NCBI GenBank assembly: GCA_964386865.1
Contig: CAYLUN010000068.1
Coordinates: 1-30,683, forward strand
Direction of reading: 5' to 3'
DNA length: 30,683 bases
DNA from: CAYLUN01 sp964386865
Lineage (GTDB): Bacteria > Verrucomicrobiota > Kiritimatiellia > RFP12 > UBA1067
Part shown: in pieces, positions 15,631 through 26,300 of the stretch
Position numbering within the stretch: position 1 is the first letter of the stretch
Layout of the letters: each line of letters starts with the position of its first letter
Notes under the pieces: generated by a model
Told to the model about the DNA's origin: nothing
The model's input: only the letters and a program-made list of their open reading frames with translations
The model's database searches: none
Position numbers and translations under genes: made by a program

Positions 15631-16803
15631 GCGGCCGTCGCGAGCGGCCTTGTCTCGGAAGGCCTGAAGCCGGCCCGCGGTCTGCGCGTCTAGCTCGGGC
15701 TGGCTGCCCAGGAAGGCGTGCGCCCGGCGGGCGATGAAGAAGTTGGGGTTCTCCAAAAGCCGCGCGACTTGCGCGAGCAGGCGTGGCGTGACGTGCCCGC
15801 GCTTCTCCGCCAGCCGCAGGAAGAGGTGGACCTCGTAGTAGTTGTTCCAGCCTGGAAGTCCGGCGCTCAGCGTGTCGAAGAGCGTGCTCGGTAGCGCGCT
15901 CTCCGACGCCAGCCGGTCCAGCAGATAAATCCGGGCCTCGCCAGCGCTGGCGTTGACCAAGGCCCCCACCTCTCCGTAGAAGGCGTCGGCTTCGGGCAGC
16001 GCCTCGCGCAGGTACGCGAGGCCGAGGTCGATCCGCTCGCGGCCGCCCGCGCGCAGCGCGGCGCTGACCTCGCGCACCACACGCGGGCCGAACAGCTTGT
16101 GGAGCCGGAGGTGCTCCAGCGCGAAAAGGATATAGTGCGGCTTATCGGAGGAGAGGAAGCTCAGCAGCATCGCCTCGCCGCACTGCCGGTGGGTTAGCTC
16201 TCTCGCGGCGGCGGCGACCTCGCCATTCGCCCAGTGCCAGAGGTTGTAGCAGGTGAGCGAGGCGCCCTCGACCACGGCGTCGCGGAGCGCCGCGGGCGTG
16301 GCGCCGGTAATGCCGTCGACGAGGTCCGCGTGGCGCGGCCGGACGAGCCCGGCGAGCTGCTGCTGCCCCAGCAGGGAGTGGTCGTCCCTGAGGATCGCGT
16401 CGAGCTTCCGGTAGTCCGCCTCCGCGAACGGGACGCCTTTCCAGGGCGCAGCCGAACCTATCGTCGCCTGGTTCTGAGCGGCGGGCACCCCTTTCTCAAG
16501 GAGCTCGCCCGGCGGCAGCTCGTAGCGCTGGTAGCGCCCCAGGGCATCCCACGTCATGCGGACGGTGCTGATCAGGCACGTCTCTTCCGGGCAGATGACC
16601 GAGTCGACGTCCATCGTGTATTCGGCGGGAAACCCGCTCGCGCCTCTGACCTCGCGAAGCGTGTAGCTCTGCGGCCCAGCCGCGTGGACGCCCGGATGAC
16701 GCACGGTGAGGCGGTGGGTTACGGACAAGTCGGCAGCGGGCCGCGTCAGCGGCGCGCACGCTGCCAAGCACACGGGCAACAGGGTAATCCACGAGCGTTT
16801 CAT
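15622..16803 (-). CDS. Putative lipoprotein of unknown function with a DGITGAT motif
   Basis: I do not recognise a named family for this 393-residue protein. It begins with a lipoprotein signal peptide: basic start, hydrophobic core and lipobox L13-A-A-C16, so it should be anchored to a membrane by Cys16. Residues 25-110 are beta-rich. Residues 163-169 read D-G-I-T-G-A-T, followed by ALRDAVVEGA. This matches the DxxTGAT pattern to which ApbE attaches FMN in FMN-binding domains, but the rest of such a domain is not evident. Residues from about 200 on look like alpha-helical HEAT-type repeats. The ATG at 16801-16803 has only a weak ribosome binding site. It starts 27 nt after the metallophosphoesterase stop and is probably cotranscribed. 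A 232-bp MITE-like element now follows its stop codon. Confidence 0.88.
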   Translation of the reverse strand: MKRSWITLLPVCLAACAPLTRPAADLSVTHRLTVRHPGVHAAGPQSYTLREVRGASGFPAEYTMDVDSVICPEETCLISTVRMTWDALGRYQRYELPPGELLEKGVPAAQNQATIGSAAPWKGVPFAEADYRKLDAILRDDHSLLGQQQLAGLVRPRHADLVDGITGATPAALRDAVVEGASLTCYNLWHWANGEVAAAARELTHRQCGEAMLLSFLSSDKPHYILFALEHLRLHKLFGPRVVREVSAALRAGGRERIDLGLAYLREALPEADAFYGEVGALVNASAGEARIYLLDRLASESALPSTLFDTLSAGLPGWNNYYEVHLFLRLAEKRGHVTPRLLAQVARLLENPNFFIARRAHAFLGSQPELDAQTAGRLQAFRDKAARDGRSL

Positions 16804-16830
16804 GACGATCTTACGCGGCGGCGCAACAGC

Positions 16831-18075
16831 TTACTTCGTGGCCGCCTTGGGCGCGGCTAGGCTGACTACGCAGGGCTTACAAACGACGCTGCCTGCGGCG
16901 TTCGACACGCGGACCGCGAAGCCCGCCTTGTCGTCGTTGCCGGCGAGCGGAGGCGTGGTGTACGTGTCGGACGTTGCGCCCGGAATGTCGGCGCCGTTCT
17001 TGGTCCACTGGAAGGCGAGCGGCGGCGTGCCTGCCGCCGCCGCGCCGAAGGTCGCCGCCGCGCCTTCTTTCAGAGACATCTTGGCGGCGGGCTTCTTGGT
17101 CAGGCGCGGGGTAATGGTCTCAGGGGAGAGCCCCGTCTGTCCGACGACGCGGATCGCGTTGTTCGCCGCGTCGAAGGCGGCGTCGAAGGCAAACTCGCTG
17201 TTCAGCCCCGTGCGGAAGGTCTTCAGCGAGGTCGAGTAGCTCTTGATCTCGATGCGCCCCTCTTCGGGCTTGAAGAGAATCTGGCGCAGGAAACCGTTGC
17301 CTCCGTTCGGGTCGCTCTGGTAATCGGCCAGCATCTGAATGACCCGGGCGCCTGAGGCGCTGGTGGCGAGCCGCTGCGCCTCGCCGTGGAAGTGGCCGCA
17401 CAGCACCATGAAAATGCGCGGATTCTTGTCCACGAGCGTGTTCCAAAGCGGGTTGTCTTCCGGCGAGAGATTGCCGTCGATGTTCAAGTAGCGGTGGGTC
17501 GTCACGATCACGGGCAGGCTGGGGTGGTCTTTCAGCACGCCGCCCGCCCACGCCAGCGCCTCCGCGCTGGGGTCGTAGCAGAGGCTGACGTGCAACAGCT
17601 TGAAGCGGTCTGCGCTGAAAACTTGAAAGAAGCTGAGTCCGTCCGGGCTGGCGCCGCCGAACGCTTCTCCGCCCTGATGGGCGCGCGTGGAGAACGCGCG
17701 ACTGCTGTCGCCGCCCACCTTGCCGCGCAGGTCGTGGTTGCCGAGGCTCACGCAGTAGGGAACCACGCCGCTGAGCTTGTCGATCGCCGCGGTGGCGCGC
17801 GTCCAGTAATCGGCGTTCGAGCCGTCGTCGGTGAAGTCGCCGAGCTGAGAGACAAAGGCGATGTTGAGCTGCGCCCGGTTGGCGACGATCCAGTCGACCT
17901 GGCTGTCCAGCAGGTTCGGGTTGGGCTTTTTGTTGTAGTTCTGCGTGTCGGGAAGCGCCACGATGGCGAAGGGCGCCGCCCGCGCCGAAAGGTCAGCGCC
18001 GAAGGCGCAGGCCAAAATCAGCGCCGTTCGAACGATGCATCGTATGCTGCTCCCGCTGCCGTGAAAACGATCCAT
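16831..18075 (-). CDS. Secreted calcineurin-like metallophosphoesterase with C-terminal Ig-like domain
   Basis: The 414-residue protein has a signal peptide over about residues 1-33 (cleavage near ARA). The metal-binding motifs of the calcineurin-like family appear in order: D43 in LPDTQNY, G79-D80, G112-N-H-D115, H194 in VTTHRY and G227-H-F-H230. Such enzymes hydrolyse phosphomonoesters or diesters with two metal ions; the substrate is not clear from sequence. Residues about 325-405 form an Ig-like domain (PPLAFQWTKNGADIPGA, then VSNAAGSV), a frequent adhesive module in PVC secreted proteins. The ATG at 18075 follows a G-rich ribosome binding site; the frame is open 26 codons further but without signal-peptide character. 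It precedes the lipoprotein gene by 27 nt. The 242 bp upstream contain two small palindromes (18153-18165 and 18231-18253) but no convincing promoter. Confidence 0.94.
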   Translation of the reverse strand: MDRFHGSGSSIRCIVRTALILACAFGADLSARAAPFAIVALPDTQNYNKKPNPNLLDSQVDWIVANRAQLNIAFVSQLGDFTDDGSNADYWTRATAAIDKLSGVVPYCVSLGNHDLRGKVGGDSSRAFSTRAHQGGEAFGGASPDGLSFFQVFSADRFKLLHVSLCYDPSAEALAWAGGVLKDHPSLPVIVTTHRYLNIDGNLSPEDNPLWNTLVDKNPRIFMVLCGHFHGEAQRLATSASGARVIQMLADYQSDPNGGNGFLRQILFKPEEGRIEIKSYSTSLKTFRTGLNSEFAFDAAFDAANNAIRVVGQTGLSPETITPRLTKKPAAKMSLKEGAAATFGAAAAGTPPLAFQWTKNGADIPGATSDTYTTPPLAGNDDKAGFAVRVSNAAGSVVCKPCVVSLAAPKAATK

Positions 18076-18090
18076 ATCTCCCCCCCCATG
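18076..18090 (-). promoter_or_regulatory. Ribosome binding site containing an uninterrupted G8 tract
   Basis: On the minus strand eight consecutive G (18087-18080) followed by AGAT precede the ATG at 18075. The tract itself supplies the Shine-Dalgarno match. It sets the start codon, and slippage in it would alter the site's strength. Confidence 0.6.
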
Positions 18091-18317
18091 ATGCTCCCGA
18101 AGCCAACTCGGTTTGAACGTCAACAGTGTGCGTCTTTTACGCTGGGTTGGCAACTTGAATCAAGTCGCCGATTCCCAGCCGGCCTCAAGTACGGGGGCTG
18201 CGGGCGACACGGAAGCCGCCCCTCCAAGGCGAGGTTGTGTCCCTGCCAACCTCGACTCGCGCTGGGGCCAGCCTCCGTGCGGGCCGCTGGAGCCGTCAGT
18301 GTCTCCGGATGGCCGCG

Positions 18318-20174
18318 TCACTCGGGTTCCAGCGCGACTTGGATGCGGGTTGCCTGAACACCTTTGAGGTTCAGGGCCAATTTGAGCCGCTTGCTGTTGC
18401 TCGCCTGCTTCTCGGGGTTGGGCGAGGTGGGCAGGGGTCGACACTCCATGATTGTCAACGCGCCCTCCCTGGGCTCCTCGAGCCGCACCGTGAAGCGCTT
18501 GCCCTTCTGAGTGAGCGTCGCCGTGCGATTGCCATCGCTGAGCACGACCTTCGCCTCGGTGTGCAGGAACCACCATAGTTCGGACGGCTTCGCGGCGGCA
18601 AGTTCGTCCGTGACCAGCAGGCGCTTGCGCTCCTGCAGCGTGAAGGTTCGCCGCACGCGCGTCGCGTGCGGCTGATAGGCCTGCGTGAGGTCCACGACCG
18701 CCACGGTCTGCGTGGGCGTGGAGTCAAACCGCGTGAAGGCGGCTACCGCTGTCGGGTTCTGGTCCGGCCCTTGGCCCGGATTCAGCACCGGCACGTTGTG
18801 GCCCTCGGCGCGCACGCGGTAGTAGGCGTGGCGCGGATTGTGGTGCTTGTGCGCCATGTAGGTCTCGTGCTCTTTGCCCGAATCGATGATCCAGCGCTCG
18901 CCCTGCGCATCCACGATGAAGCTGCCGAGGTCGAGGTGACGGTGCCCGCCGAGGTTCAGCGAGTCGCCTGCTTGGATGCCCACGATCAGCGCGTCCGGCG
19001 ACCACGACGAGCGAAGCGAGGCACACTCCGCGCCGCGGAAGTGGCGGTCGAGCGGCAGCGCCGAGAGATCGGCGCCCTTGCCGCTGTCATCGAACCAGAG
19101 CAGGTCCCAGAGGTTGCCCGCCTCATCGCCGCTCTCGAGCGCGTCGAGGCGGAAGCGGCTGTAGGCAGGCACCCCGTGCTGGCGGGCGAGCCAGAAGTGC
19201 TGCGGCTCGGAGATGCGGACGACGCTGCAGTCCGCAAAGTCAAAGGCGTAGCGGCCCCGGCCGCTCATGTACATCGGGTAGTAGCCGCTCGCGGCAAAGG
19301 CGCCGACGCGCGACAGGCCGAAGTCCGTGCCGAGCGCGGACTGGAGCGAGGCGAGCAGCACAATGTTGTAGTGCGAGCCGTAGCCCCAGTAGGTGACGCC
19401 CTCGGTGCCCGCGCCGTCCGGCGCGTAGTGGCGCATCGCCAGCGGCACGCTCTGCACGGCCTCGACGACGATCCGCGCCGCCGTCTGCGGCTCGACGTCC
19501 GCAATGGCCAGCGCGCCGCTGATGAGGCCGCCGTTGCAGACCTGGTTCCAGTTGTTCTCGTTGCGCGGCCAGCCCTTCTGGCTCGCGTAGACCTTGAGCC
19601 CTTCCTTCAGCCCCTTCTCGAGAATCGCAGCCTGCAGCGTGCGGCGCTGCTCGGCACTCCACGCGTCGTAGAGCCAGTCGTAGCCCAGAGCGAGGGCGTG
19701 GGTCATCTCGGCGGTGTCGAGGAAGTGCGATGGATTCCAGTCGGGAAACTGCGCGGCCGCCTCGAGCTCCTGCCACGCGCGCGCGGCGTAGCGCGGGTCG
19801 CCCTCCACGCGGGCCACGAGCGCCAGCGTGGCGGCGCGGTCGCGCACGCGGCGGCTCACGGTCAGCAGCCGCTTGCCGTCGGGCTTCTCGTAGACCGAGA
19901 CGTTCTCCGAGAGCATCTTGTCCGCACCGCGCTTGACCTCGGCGTAGAGCTTTGCCGGCAGGCCTCCCTTTGCGACAGAAGCCTTGATCGCTTCGAAGGC
20001 CGCGGCGTCTGCCATGACCCGCGGGTGGCCCGCGCGGAGGGTCGACAGGATCTTTTCTGGCGGCGGCACGGCTGCCGTGGCCGGCTGGCGGTCCGCCGCG
20101 AACGCGGCCTGAAAAGCGGCCAGCAGATAGCAGCTTGTTAATAGGCTTCTTACACTCGTCGCGCACGTTGTCAC
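18318..20174 (-). CDS. Heparinase II/III-family protein, putative polysaccharide lyase
   Basis: The 618-residue protein has a signal peptide ending near residue 27 (AFAA). It shows the two-part layout of the family: an N-terminal alpha-helical toroid (about 40-370) with NNWNQVCNGGLISGALA (207-223) and TYWGYGSHYN (261-270), then a C-terminal beta-domain starting around GHRHLDLGSFIVD (410-422) with ERWIIDSG. The asparagine/histidine/tyrosine-rich clefts in these segments are where uronate beta-elimination takes place in family lyases. The substrate could be heparin-like glycans, alginate or another uronic-acid polymer; sequence alone does not decide. The start is GTG at 20174 with AAGGA 7 nt upstream; no better in-frame start exists before the signal peptide. 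It lies downstream of the giant gene but is separated from it by a strong terminator, so it needs its own promoter, which I could not place. Confidence 0.93.
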   Translation of the reverse strand: MTTCATSVRSLLTSCYLLAAFQAAFAADRQPATAAVPPPEKILSTLRAGHPRVMADAAAFEAIKASVAKGGLPAKLYAEVKRGADKMLSENVSVYEKPDGKRLLTVSRRVRDRAATLALVARVEGDPRYAARAWQELEAAAQFPDWNPSHFLDTAEMTHALALGYDWLYDAWSAEQRRTLQAAILEKGLKEGLKVYASQKGWPRNENNWNQVCNGGLISGALAIADVEPQTAARIVVEAVQSVPLAMRHYAPDGAGTEGVTYWGYGSHYNIVLLASLQSALGTDFGLSRVGAFAASGYYPMYMSGRGRYAFDFADCSVVRISEPQHFWLARQHGVPAYSRFRLDALESGDEAGNLWDLLWFDDSGKGADLSALPLDRHFRGAECASLRSSWSPDALIVGIQAGDSLNLGGHRHLDLGSFIVDAQGERWIIDSGKEHETYMAHKHHNPRHAYYRVRAEGHNVPVLNPGQGPDQNPTAVAAFTRFDSTPTQTVAVVDLTQAYQPHATRVRRTFTLQERKRLLVTDELAAAKPSELWWFLHTEAKVVLSDGNRTATLTQKGKRFTVRLEEPREGALTIMECRPLPTSPNPEKQASNSKRLKLALNLKGVQATRIQVALEPE

Positions 20175-20295
20175 GGTCTGATCCTTCTGGTGTTGTGGCT
20201 ACTTGGTGACGCCTGGCCTCGCCCGCGGCCTGTGTTTGGCTTGTAGCTTATACAAAGCGGCATGGCCGTGACCAGCCTATCGTTTCAGCGGGTCG

Positions 20296-20329
20296 AAAAA
20301 AAAGCGCACGGGCGGCAAAGCCCGTGCGC
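20296..20329 (-). terminator. Intrinsic terminator of the second giant gene
   Basis: On the minus strand GCGCACGGGC and GCCCGTGCGC form a perfect 10-bp GC-rich stem with a 6-base loop, followed at once by eight T. It lies 26 bp after the giant gene's stop codon. It should insulate the heparinase-family gene downstream from that transcript. Confidence 0.95.
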
Positions 20330-20354
20330 CAGACCGTCTTTCCGCTGGGAGCGG

Positions 20355-23300
20355 CTAGCGGATGCGGATGAGCGTCCCGCCGAAGTACTTCAGCTTGACG
20401 TCCCCATTGCTCTCATACACCGCGATCCAGCCGGAGGGCATGTTCTTGGAGCTGAACACGCCCGTGCGCGTGCCCGCGCAAGTCAGGATCGTGTAATCGT
20501 GGCTCGGGTTGAGCTGGCCAACGTTGTCGACCGACAGCGCCAGACCGGACAGGCTGACGTTGCCGCCGACGGCGAGCACGTCGCACGTGCCGTCATCAGA
20601 GACGTCGATGCGCAGCGTGCCGCTGAGTGTGGCCGAGACGGCGGGCAGCGCGAGCGTGCCGAGCGTGTTCAGGCCGCCGGGGGCGATCGTGCCGTTCACG
20701 GCGAGCGTGCCGTTAGAGACCGTGCCCGCGCCGCTCAGTCCGCCGAGCGCCTGCCCGGTGCCGCCGAGGTCCAGCAGGGCGCCGGAGGCGACCGAGACCG
20801 CCGAGTTGGTCGGGAGCAGGTTGGCGCTGGCCAGGTTGAACACGTTCGTCAGCGTCAGCAGGCTGCCGTCGCCGGGGTCCGCCAGCGGCTTGAAGTTCGC
20901 GGGGGTGGGCTGGCCGCGGCCCACGCGGTCGTAGCCGACGCCCAAGCCGACAAAGCCGCCGGAGCCGTTAGCTCCGACGCCGCCCGTGCCCTGTCCCAAG
21001 CGCACTTCGAAGCGGTTCCAGCCGGCGTTCACGGTGGCGTTGCTGACAATCGTCGCTCCGGCGATCGGATTCTGTAGTACGTTGACGCCGTTGATCAGGA
21101 TACGCACGCTGTCATCAAAGGCCTTCGAGAACGTCCACGTCTCGTTGGTGGCGGAGTCGTTCCACAGGAACCCGTTATAGATATACGTGGTGTTGTCCGC
21201 CCAGATGTTGCCCGACTCGCCGTTGGCGTTGAACCACAGGTCGGCATAGCGCGTGGAGAGCGGGGTGGCCGTCTTGGGATTGGCGTCGTCGAGGTCGAAG
21301 TTGCCCGCGACGCGGCCCTCGTAGAGGCCCGGCTGGCGTCCCACGAGCTTGACCGTGCCGCCGTTGATCAACGTGTCACCCGGATAGGTCAGCGCCGCGC
21401 TGATCGTCAGCAGGCCACTGCCGCTCTTGGTCAGGCCGTTGGTGCTGGTGATCCGGGCCTGAATCACGCCGGAATCCGCGCCCTGCCAAGTCGGCGCCAC
21501 CACCGCGCCGTTGATGACCGATCCGTTGAGCACGGTGAACGGGGTATTGGTCACGGTATAGCCGTTCAGATCGAGCACGCCGCCCACGACGGTGACCGCG
21601 CTGTTGGTCGGCAGCGAGTTGGCCGCGCCCAGCTTCAGCGTGCCGTTGCTGACCGTCGTCCCGCCGCTGTAGGTGTTCGCGCCGGAGAGCGTCAGGACGC
21701 CGTTGCCGCTCTTGGTCAGGCCACCGGAGGCAACCGCATCGTACGAGACGGTGCCGACCGTGGGCGCGACGCCGCCGCCGCCAACGAAGGTCACCGTCGG
21801 CGCCGAGGTGTAGCTGTAGCCGGGGCTGGTGACCGTGACGCCGGTCACCTTCTGGCTGACGGGATCGAACTCCGCGACAGCCGTCGCGCCCACGCCGCCG
21901 CCACCCGTGAGGGTGACCACCGGCCGGCCGATATAGCCCGTGCCGTCGGCCGTCACAGGGATGGAGGTGACGCCGTTGCCGAGCGGCGCCAGCAAGTTCT
22001 GCGAGACGGCTACGGTCTTGCCATCGGTATCGATGGTCGCGCCGTTGGCGTAGACGGTGGCCCGGTCGATGTTGCTGCCGCCCAGCAGCAGGTTGCCGTT
22101 GTTGCCCGCCTTGAGCGTGCCGCCGTTGAAGTTCACCAGCGCAACACCCTCACCTCGAGAGGACTTGACCTTGGTCGCCTGCACCGTGCCGGACGAGAGG
22201 ATGTTCAGGACGCCGAGGGCGGCCGTGCTGGTTGTCGTCTTGATGAGGTCCAGCTCCGTGGCCGTGCCCAGTGCGCCGAGCAAGCCTCCGCCGCTGACGT
22301 TCAGCACGCCCAGTCCGGCGGAGTTAGCCAGCCAGAAGAGGGCCACGTTCGCGTTGGAATTCGGCATCAGGAGGCGTCCGCCCGTGATATTGACCTGCCC
22401 GTACTGCGTCGTGGTTCCGCGGTTGACGAGGAAATAGGAGCCGTTCGTAACCACACCCTGCAACACGTCCATGACGCCGCTGCCATTCCGTTCGCTCGCG
22501 ATGCCGGTCTCGGCCACCGTCAAGGGGTAGGCGGTGTCGTGACGATAGTAGCCATAGCCACCCACGCCGTAGCCCAGCGCGAAGTTGGCGAAGTTGGCGC
22601 CACCGGCGACCACGAGCGAGCCTTGGTTGTAGATCGCGCCAGACGCGCCGTTGGTCGAGCCAGCCTGCAGCCACTTGTTCGAGACCGAGGCGCCGCTTGC
22701 GATCTTCAGCAGCGCGTTGGTGAGAAGCGTGTCTGCCACCAGGATGTTACCCGCCGTCGGGTGGCTGATCGCGCCGCCGCTGGCGAGCGTCAGCGTGCCG
22801 CCGGCGACCACCGTGCCGCCGGTGTAGGTGTTCGCGGTCGCGAGGGTCAGCAGGTTGGTGCCCGCCTTCACCAGGCCAGCGTTGCCCGCGATCGCGCCGA
22901 CGCCGCTGATCGTATACGCGTAAAGCGAGTTGCTGAAGGCGACTGTCGCGGGCGAGACGAAGCTGCTCAGAGTCACCGCTGTGTCGGAGGCGATGTAGGC
23001 GTCATCGAACAGCACGCGCGAGCCAGGGTTGTCCGAGCCGGTCTGCTCGCCATAGAAAGCCGCCGTGGCGGTGTTGTCTTTCCAGACCGCATTGGCGCTG
23101 TTGTTCACGTCCCAGGTGCCGCTGCCGGTCGTGCCCCACGCGAGCGGCGAGGGCGTGCCGGACAGAACCAGGTTCAGGGTCTTGCTGTCGCCGCTCCAGG
23201 CCAGCGAACTGCCCGCATAGCCGCCGACCATCGTCAGCGTCAGCGCGGGCGTCGTGGATGCGGTCGCCATCGTCAGCAGCGGGTAGGTGCCGGCCGGCAC

Positions 23301-26300
23301 GGTGCCGGCGTTGCTCAGGTTCACCACGACGGTGGGCGACACCGTGAAGGTCGCGCTGTTGCGCACGGAGAGCGGGGCGGTCGTCGCGCTGGGCAGCGTG
23401 CCGAACAAGAACTCCAACACCGGGTTGGTCGTCGCCGGCGCCGCGGTATTGAAGGTCAGGCTGTTGCAGGCCCAGCTCGTGTTCGCGACGTTGCACTGCA
23501 CGCCGAGCTTGGCGACGGCGGAGGACTGTTCGGAGGAGAGGACAAACACGTTGTTGCTGGACGAGCCGCCCGTGACGCCGATGAGCCGGCCGTTGCGGTT
23601 GGTTACGTCGCCGGTGGAGGTGCCGATGCCGGCCAGCTTCAGCGTGCCCAGGCCGCGCTTGGTCAGCGAGAAATTGCCGTTCAGCGCGCCCAGCGTCAGC
23701 GTGCCGAGGCCGGTGCCGTTGTGGCCCACGTCGAAGAATGCTGCGTTGGTGAGCGTGGTCGCACCGAAGGCGAGGCCGAAGGTCGAGTTAGCGCGCACGT
23801 TGGCGTTGTTGGTCACGATCACCGGGCAGCCGAAGCTCAGCGTGCCGAGCGTGTGCGTGATGCCTTCGCCATTGGCTGAGAAGCGGCCAGACTGGATGGT
23901 CACGCCCGACAGCGGGGCCAGCATCGAGGTGTTGATCGCGGGAATGCTCGTGTCGCACGCTAGCTCCAGCACGCCGCCGTTGAGCGCGAGCGACGTGCCG
24001 GTCGTGCCGAGCGCGTTGCCGTGCCCCAACTTGAGCGTGCCCGCCGAGAGCATGGTGTTGCCGCCGGAGCGGCCGCTGGCGTACGGCAGGTAGAGGAGGC
24101 CCGCGCCGCGCTTCGTGAAGCTCTGGTTGCCGTTGAGCGCGCCCAGCGTCAGCGTGCCGAGGCCGGTGCCGTTGTTAGCGACATCGATGACCGGCGTGCT
24201 GCCGTTCACGGTGGTCGTGCCTAAGGTGAGCCCGTATGGTGTGTTGTTGTTCACCGCGTTACCTTGCAGCACGGTCAGGGTGTAGCCGCCGCCGATCGTC
24301 AGCGTGCCCAGCGTGTGAGCCACGCCGTTGCCGGTATTCACTCGTCCGGCCTTCAGCGTCGTGCTGGCGCCCAGGCTGACGTTGTTGACGAAGGTCATCG
24401 CGGTGTCGTTCTGAAGATCGACGGCGCCACCGTTGAGCGACAGCGTACCCGTGCCGAACACGTTGGTGACGCCGCGGCCGATCAGGGTGCCGGTCGTGAT
24501 GGTGGAGCCGCCGATGAACGTGTTGCCGGCCGTGAGGGTCAGCGCGCCGCTGCCGGTCTTGGTCAACTGGCCGTAGCCGGAGATGACGCCGTTGAACGTC
24601 TGGTTGGCGGAGCTGGCGTGGTTGAAGACGCCGAGGGTCGCGATCGCGCCGTTATAGGTGCCTGCGCCGAGGCGGCTCGCCGCGCCCAGCGACAGCGTGC
24701 CGGCGTTCACGATGACCGAGCCGGGGTTGTAGGCGTCCACGCCGTTCAGGTAGGTCGTGCCCACGCCGAGCTTGGCGAGCGGCGCCGTTCCGGCGATGGG
24801 GGCCGTGACGACGTACGGGAAGAGCACGCTGCTGTTGTTGAACGTCACGGCGGAGGGCGTGACCGCGCCGCCGCTGACGACGGTGTACGAGGCCGCCGAG
24901 TCGTCGAAGGTGACCGCCGCGTCCGTCGCGAAGCTGCTGGGCGAGCCGCCCGCCTTCCAGTTCAGCGTGCCGATGTCCCAGACCGGCGAGAGGTTTCCGT
25001 TCCACGTCAGGCCGGACACGCCGCCGCCGGTCACCGTCAGGACCAGGCTCGTGTCGGTCTGCGTCAGCGAGGCGTTCGGATAGCTGCCCGCCAGCACGAA
25101 GGAGCCGGAACGGGACGCGAAGGTCATCAGCGTATAGGAGCCCGCGGGCAGCGAGCCCTGCGGGAGGGAGAGGACGACCGTGTTCACGCCGCTGAGCGTC
25201 AGCGCGCCCGCGACCGCCACCCGGTCGCAGGTCGTCCCGGAAGCGGGCATGTCGACGAGCAGGGTGCTGCCGCTGAGCGCGAGCGTGCTGCCCAGCGTCA
25301 GCGTGCCGATGGTGTTGAGCCCGCCCGGCACCAGGGTGCCGCCCGCGTTCACCGTGACGGGGCCGCCGACCGTGCCGTTGCCGCCGAGGTACGCGTTGAC
25401 CGTGACGACGCTGCTCGGAGCCAATGAGCCGGGGCTGTTGACATAGAGCCCGCCGCCGTTCACCAGCGTCGGCCCGGTGTAGGTGTTGGCCCCCGCGAGG
25501 GTGAAGTCGCCGTAACCGTTCTTGGTGAAGGTCAGTACGCCGAGCCCGTCCTGGATGACGCCGGGGAAGACGTCGAACTGGTTGTTGTTGTTATAGATGT
25601 CGAGCGTCGCCGTCCCGGTCATATCGCGGGTCACGGTGCCCGACCCCGACACCGCATTGATCCGTTCGGAGGCGTGCAGGCGGTAGGCGCCTCCGGCGTT
25701 GACAGTGACCCGGACGCTATCGTTGAGGGAGTTCGCCGCGGTTTCCACAAAGATCGCCCCGGCGTTCACGACGACGTTGGCGTCCATCGTCCCCGCCGAC
25801 AGCTCGGCGATACCGGCGGCGACGGTCATCACGCCGTTGCCGTTGGGATCCGTCGTGAAGCGCAGCCAGCCGTTGCCGGTCTTGGTGAACGCGCCGTTGG
25901 CCGTGAAGCCCTTCAGGATCAACGTGGAATTCGTGCTGACGTCGATTGCCGCGCCCGCCGCAAGCGTGACCGTGCCGTTGCAGGTGTTGCTGCCGGCCGA
26001 GCTGGACAGCGTGCCGTACAGCGTGATCGCCTCGCTCAACGTGTTGACGCTGTTCGAGTAGTCGAGCGTTCCGCCCTGGTTGACGATCGTGCCGTAGGTC
26101 GTCTGGCCCAGACCATACGCATGCGACACGCGTAAGACGCCGGCGTTGACAGTCGTGACGCCGTAGTAGAGGTTCGAACCGGCGAGGGTCAGCGTGGCAT
26201 TGCCGAACTTGGTCAGGCAGCCGTAACCGGAAAGCATGCCGCTGTAGATCTGGTTGGCCGAGCTGGCGTAGTTCAGGCTGCCGTTATCGAAGATGTTATT

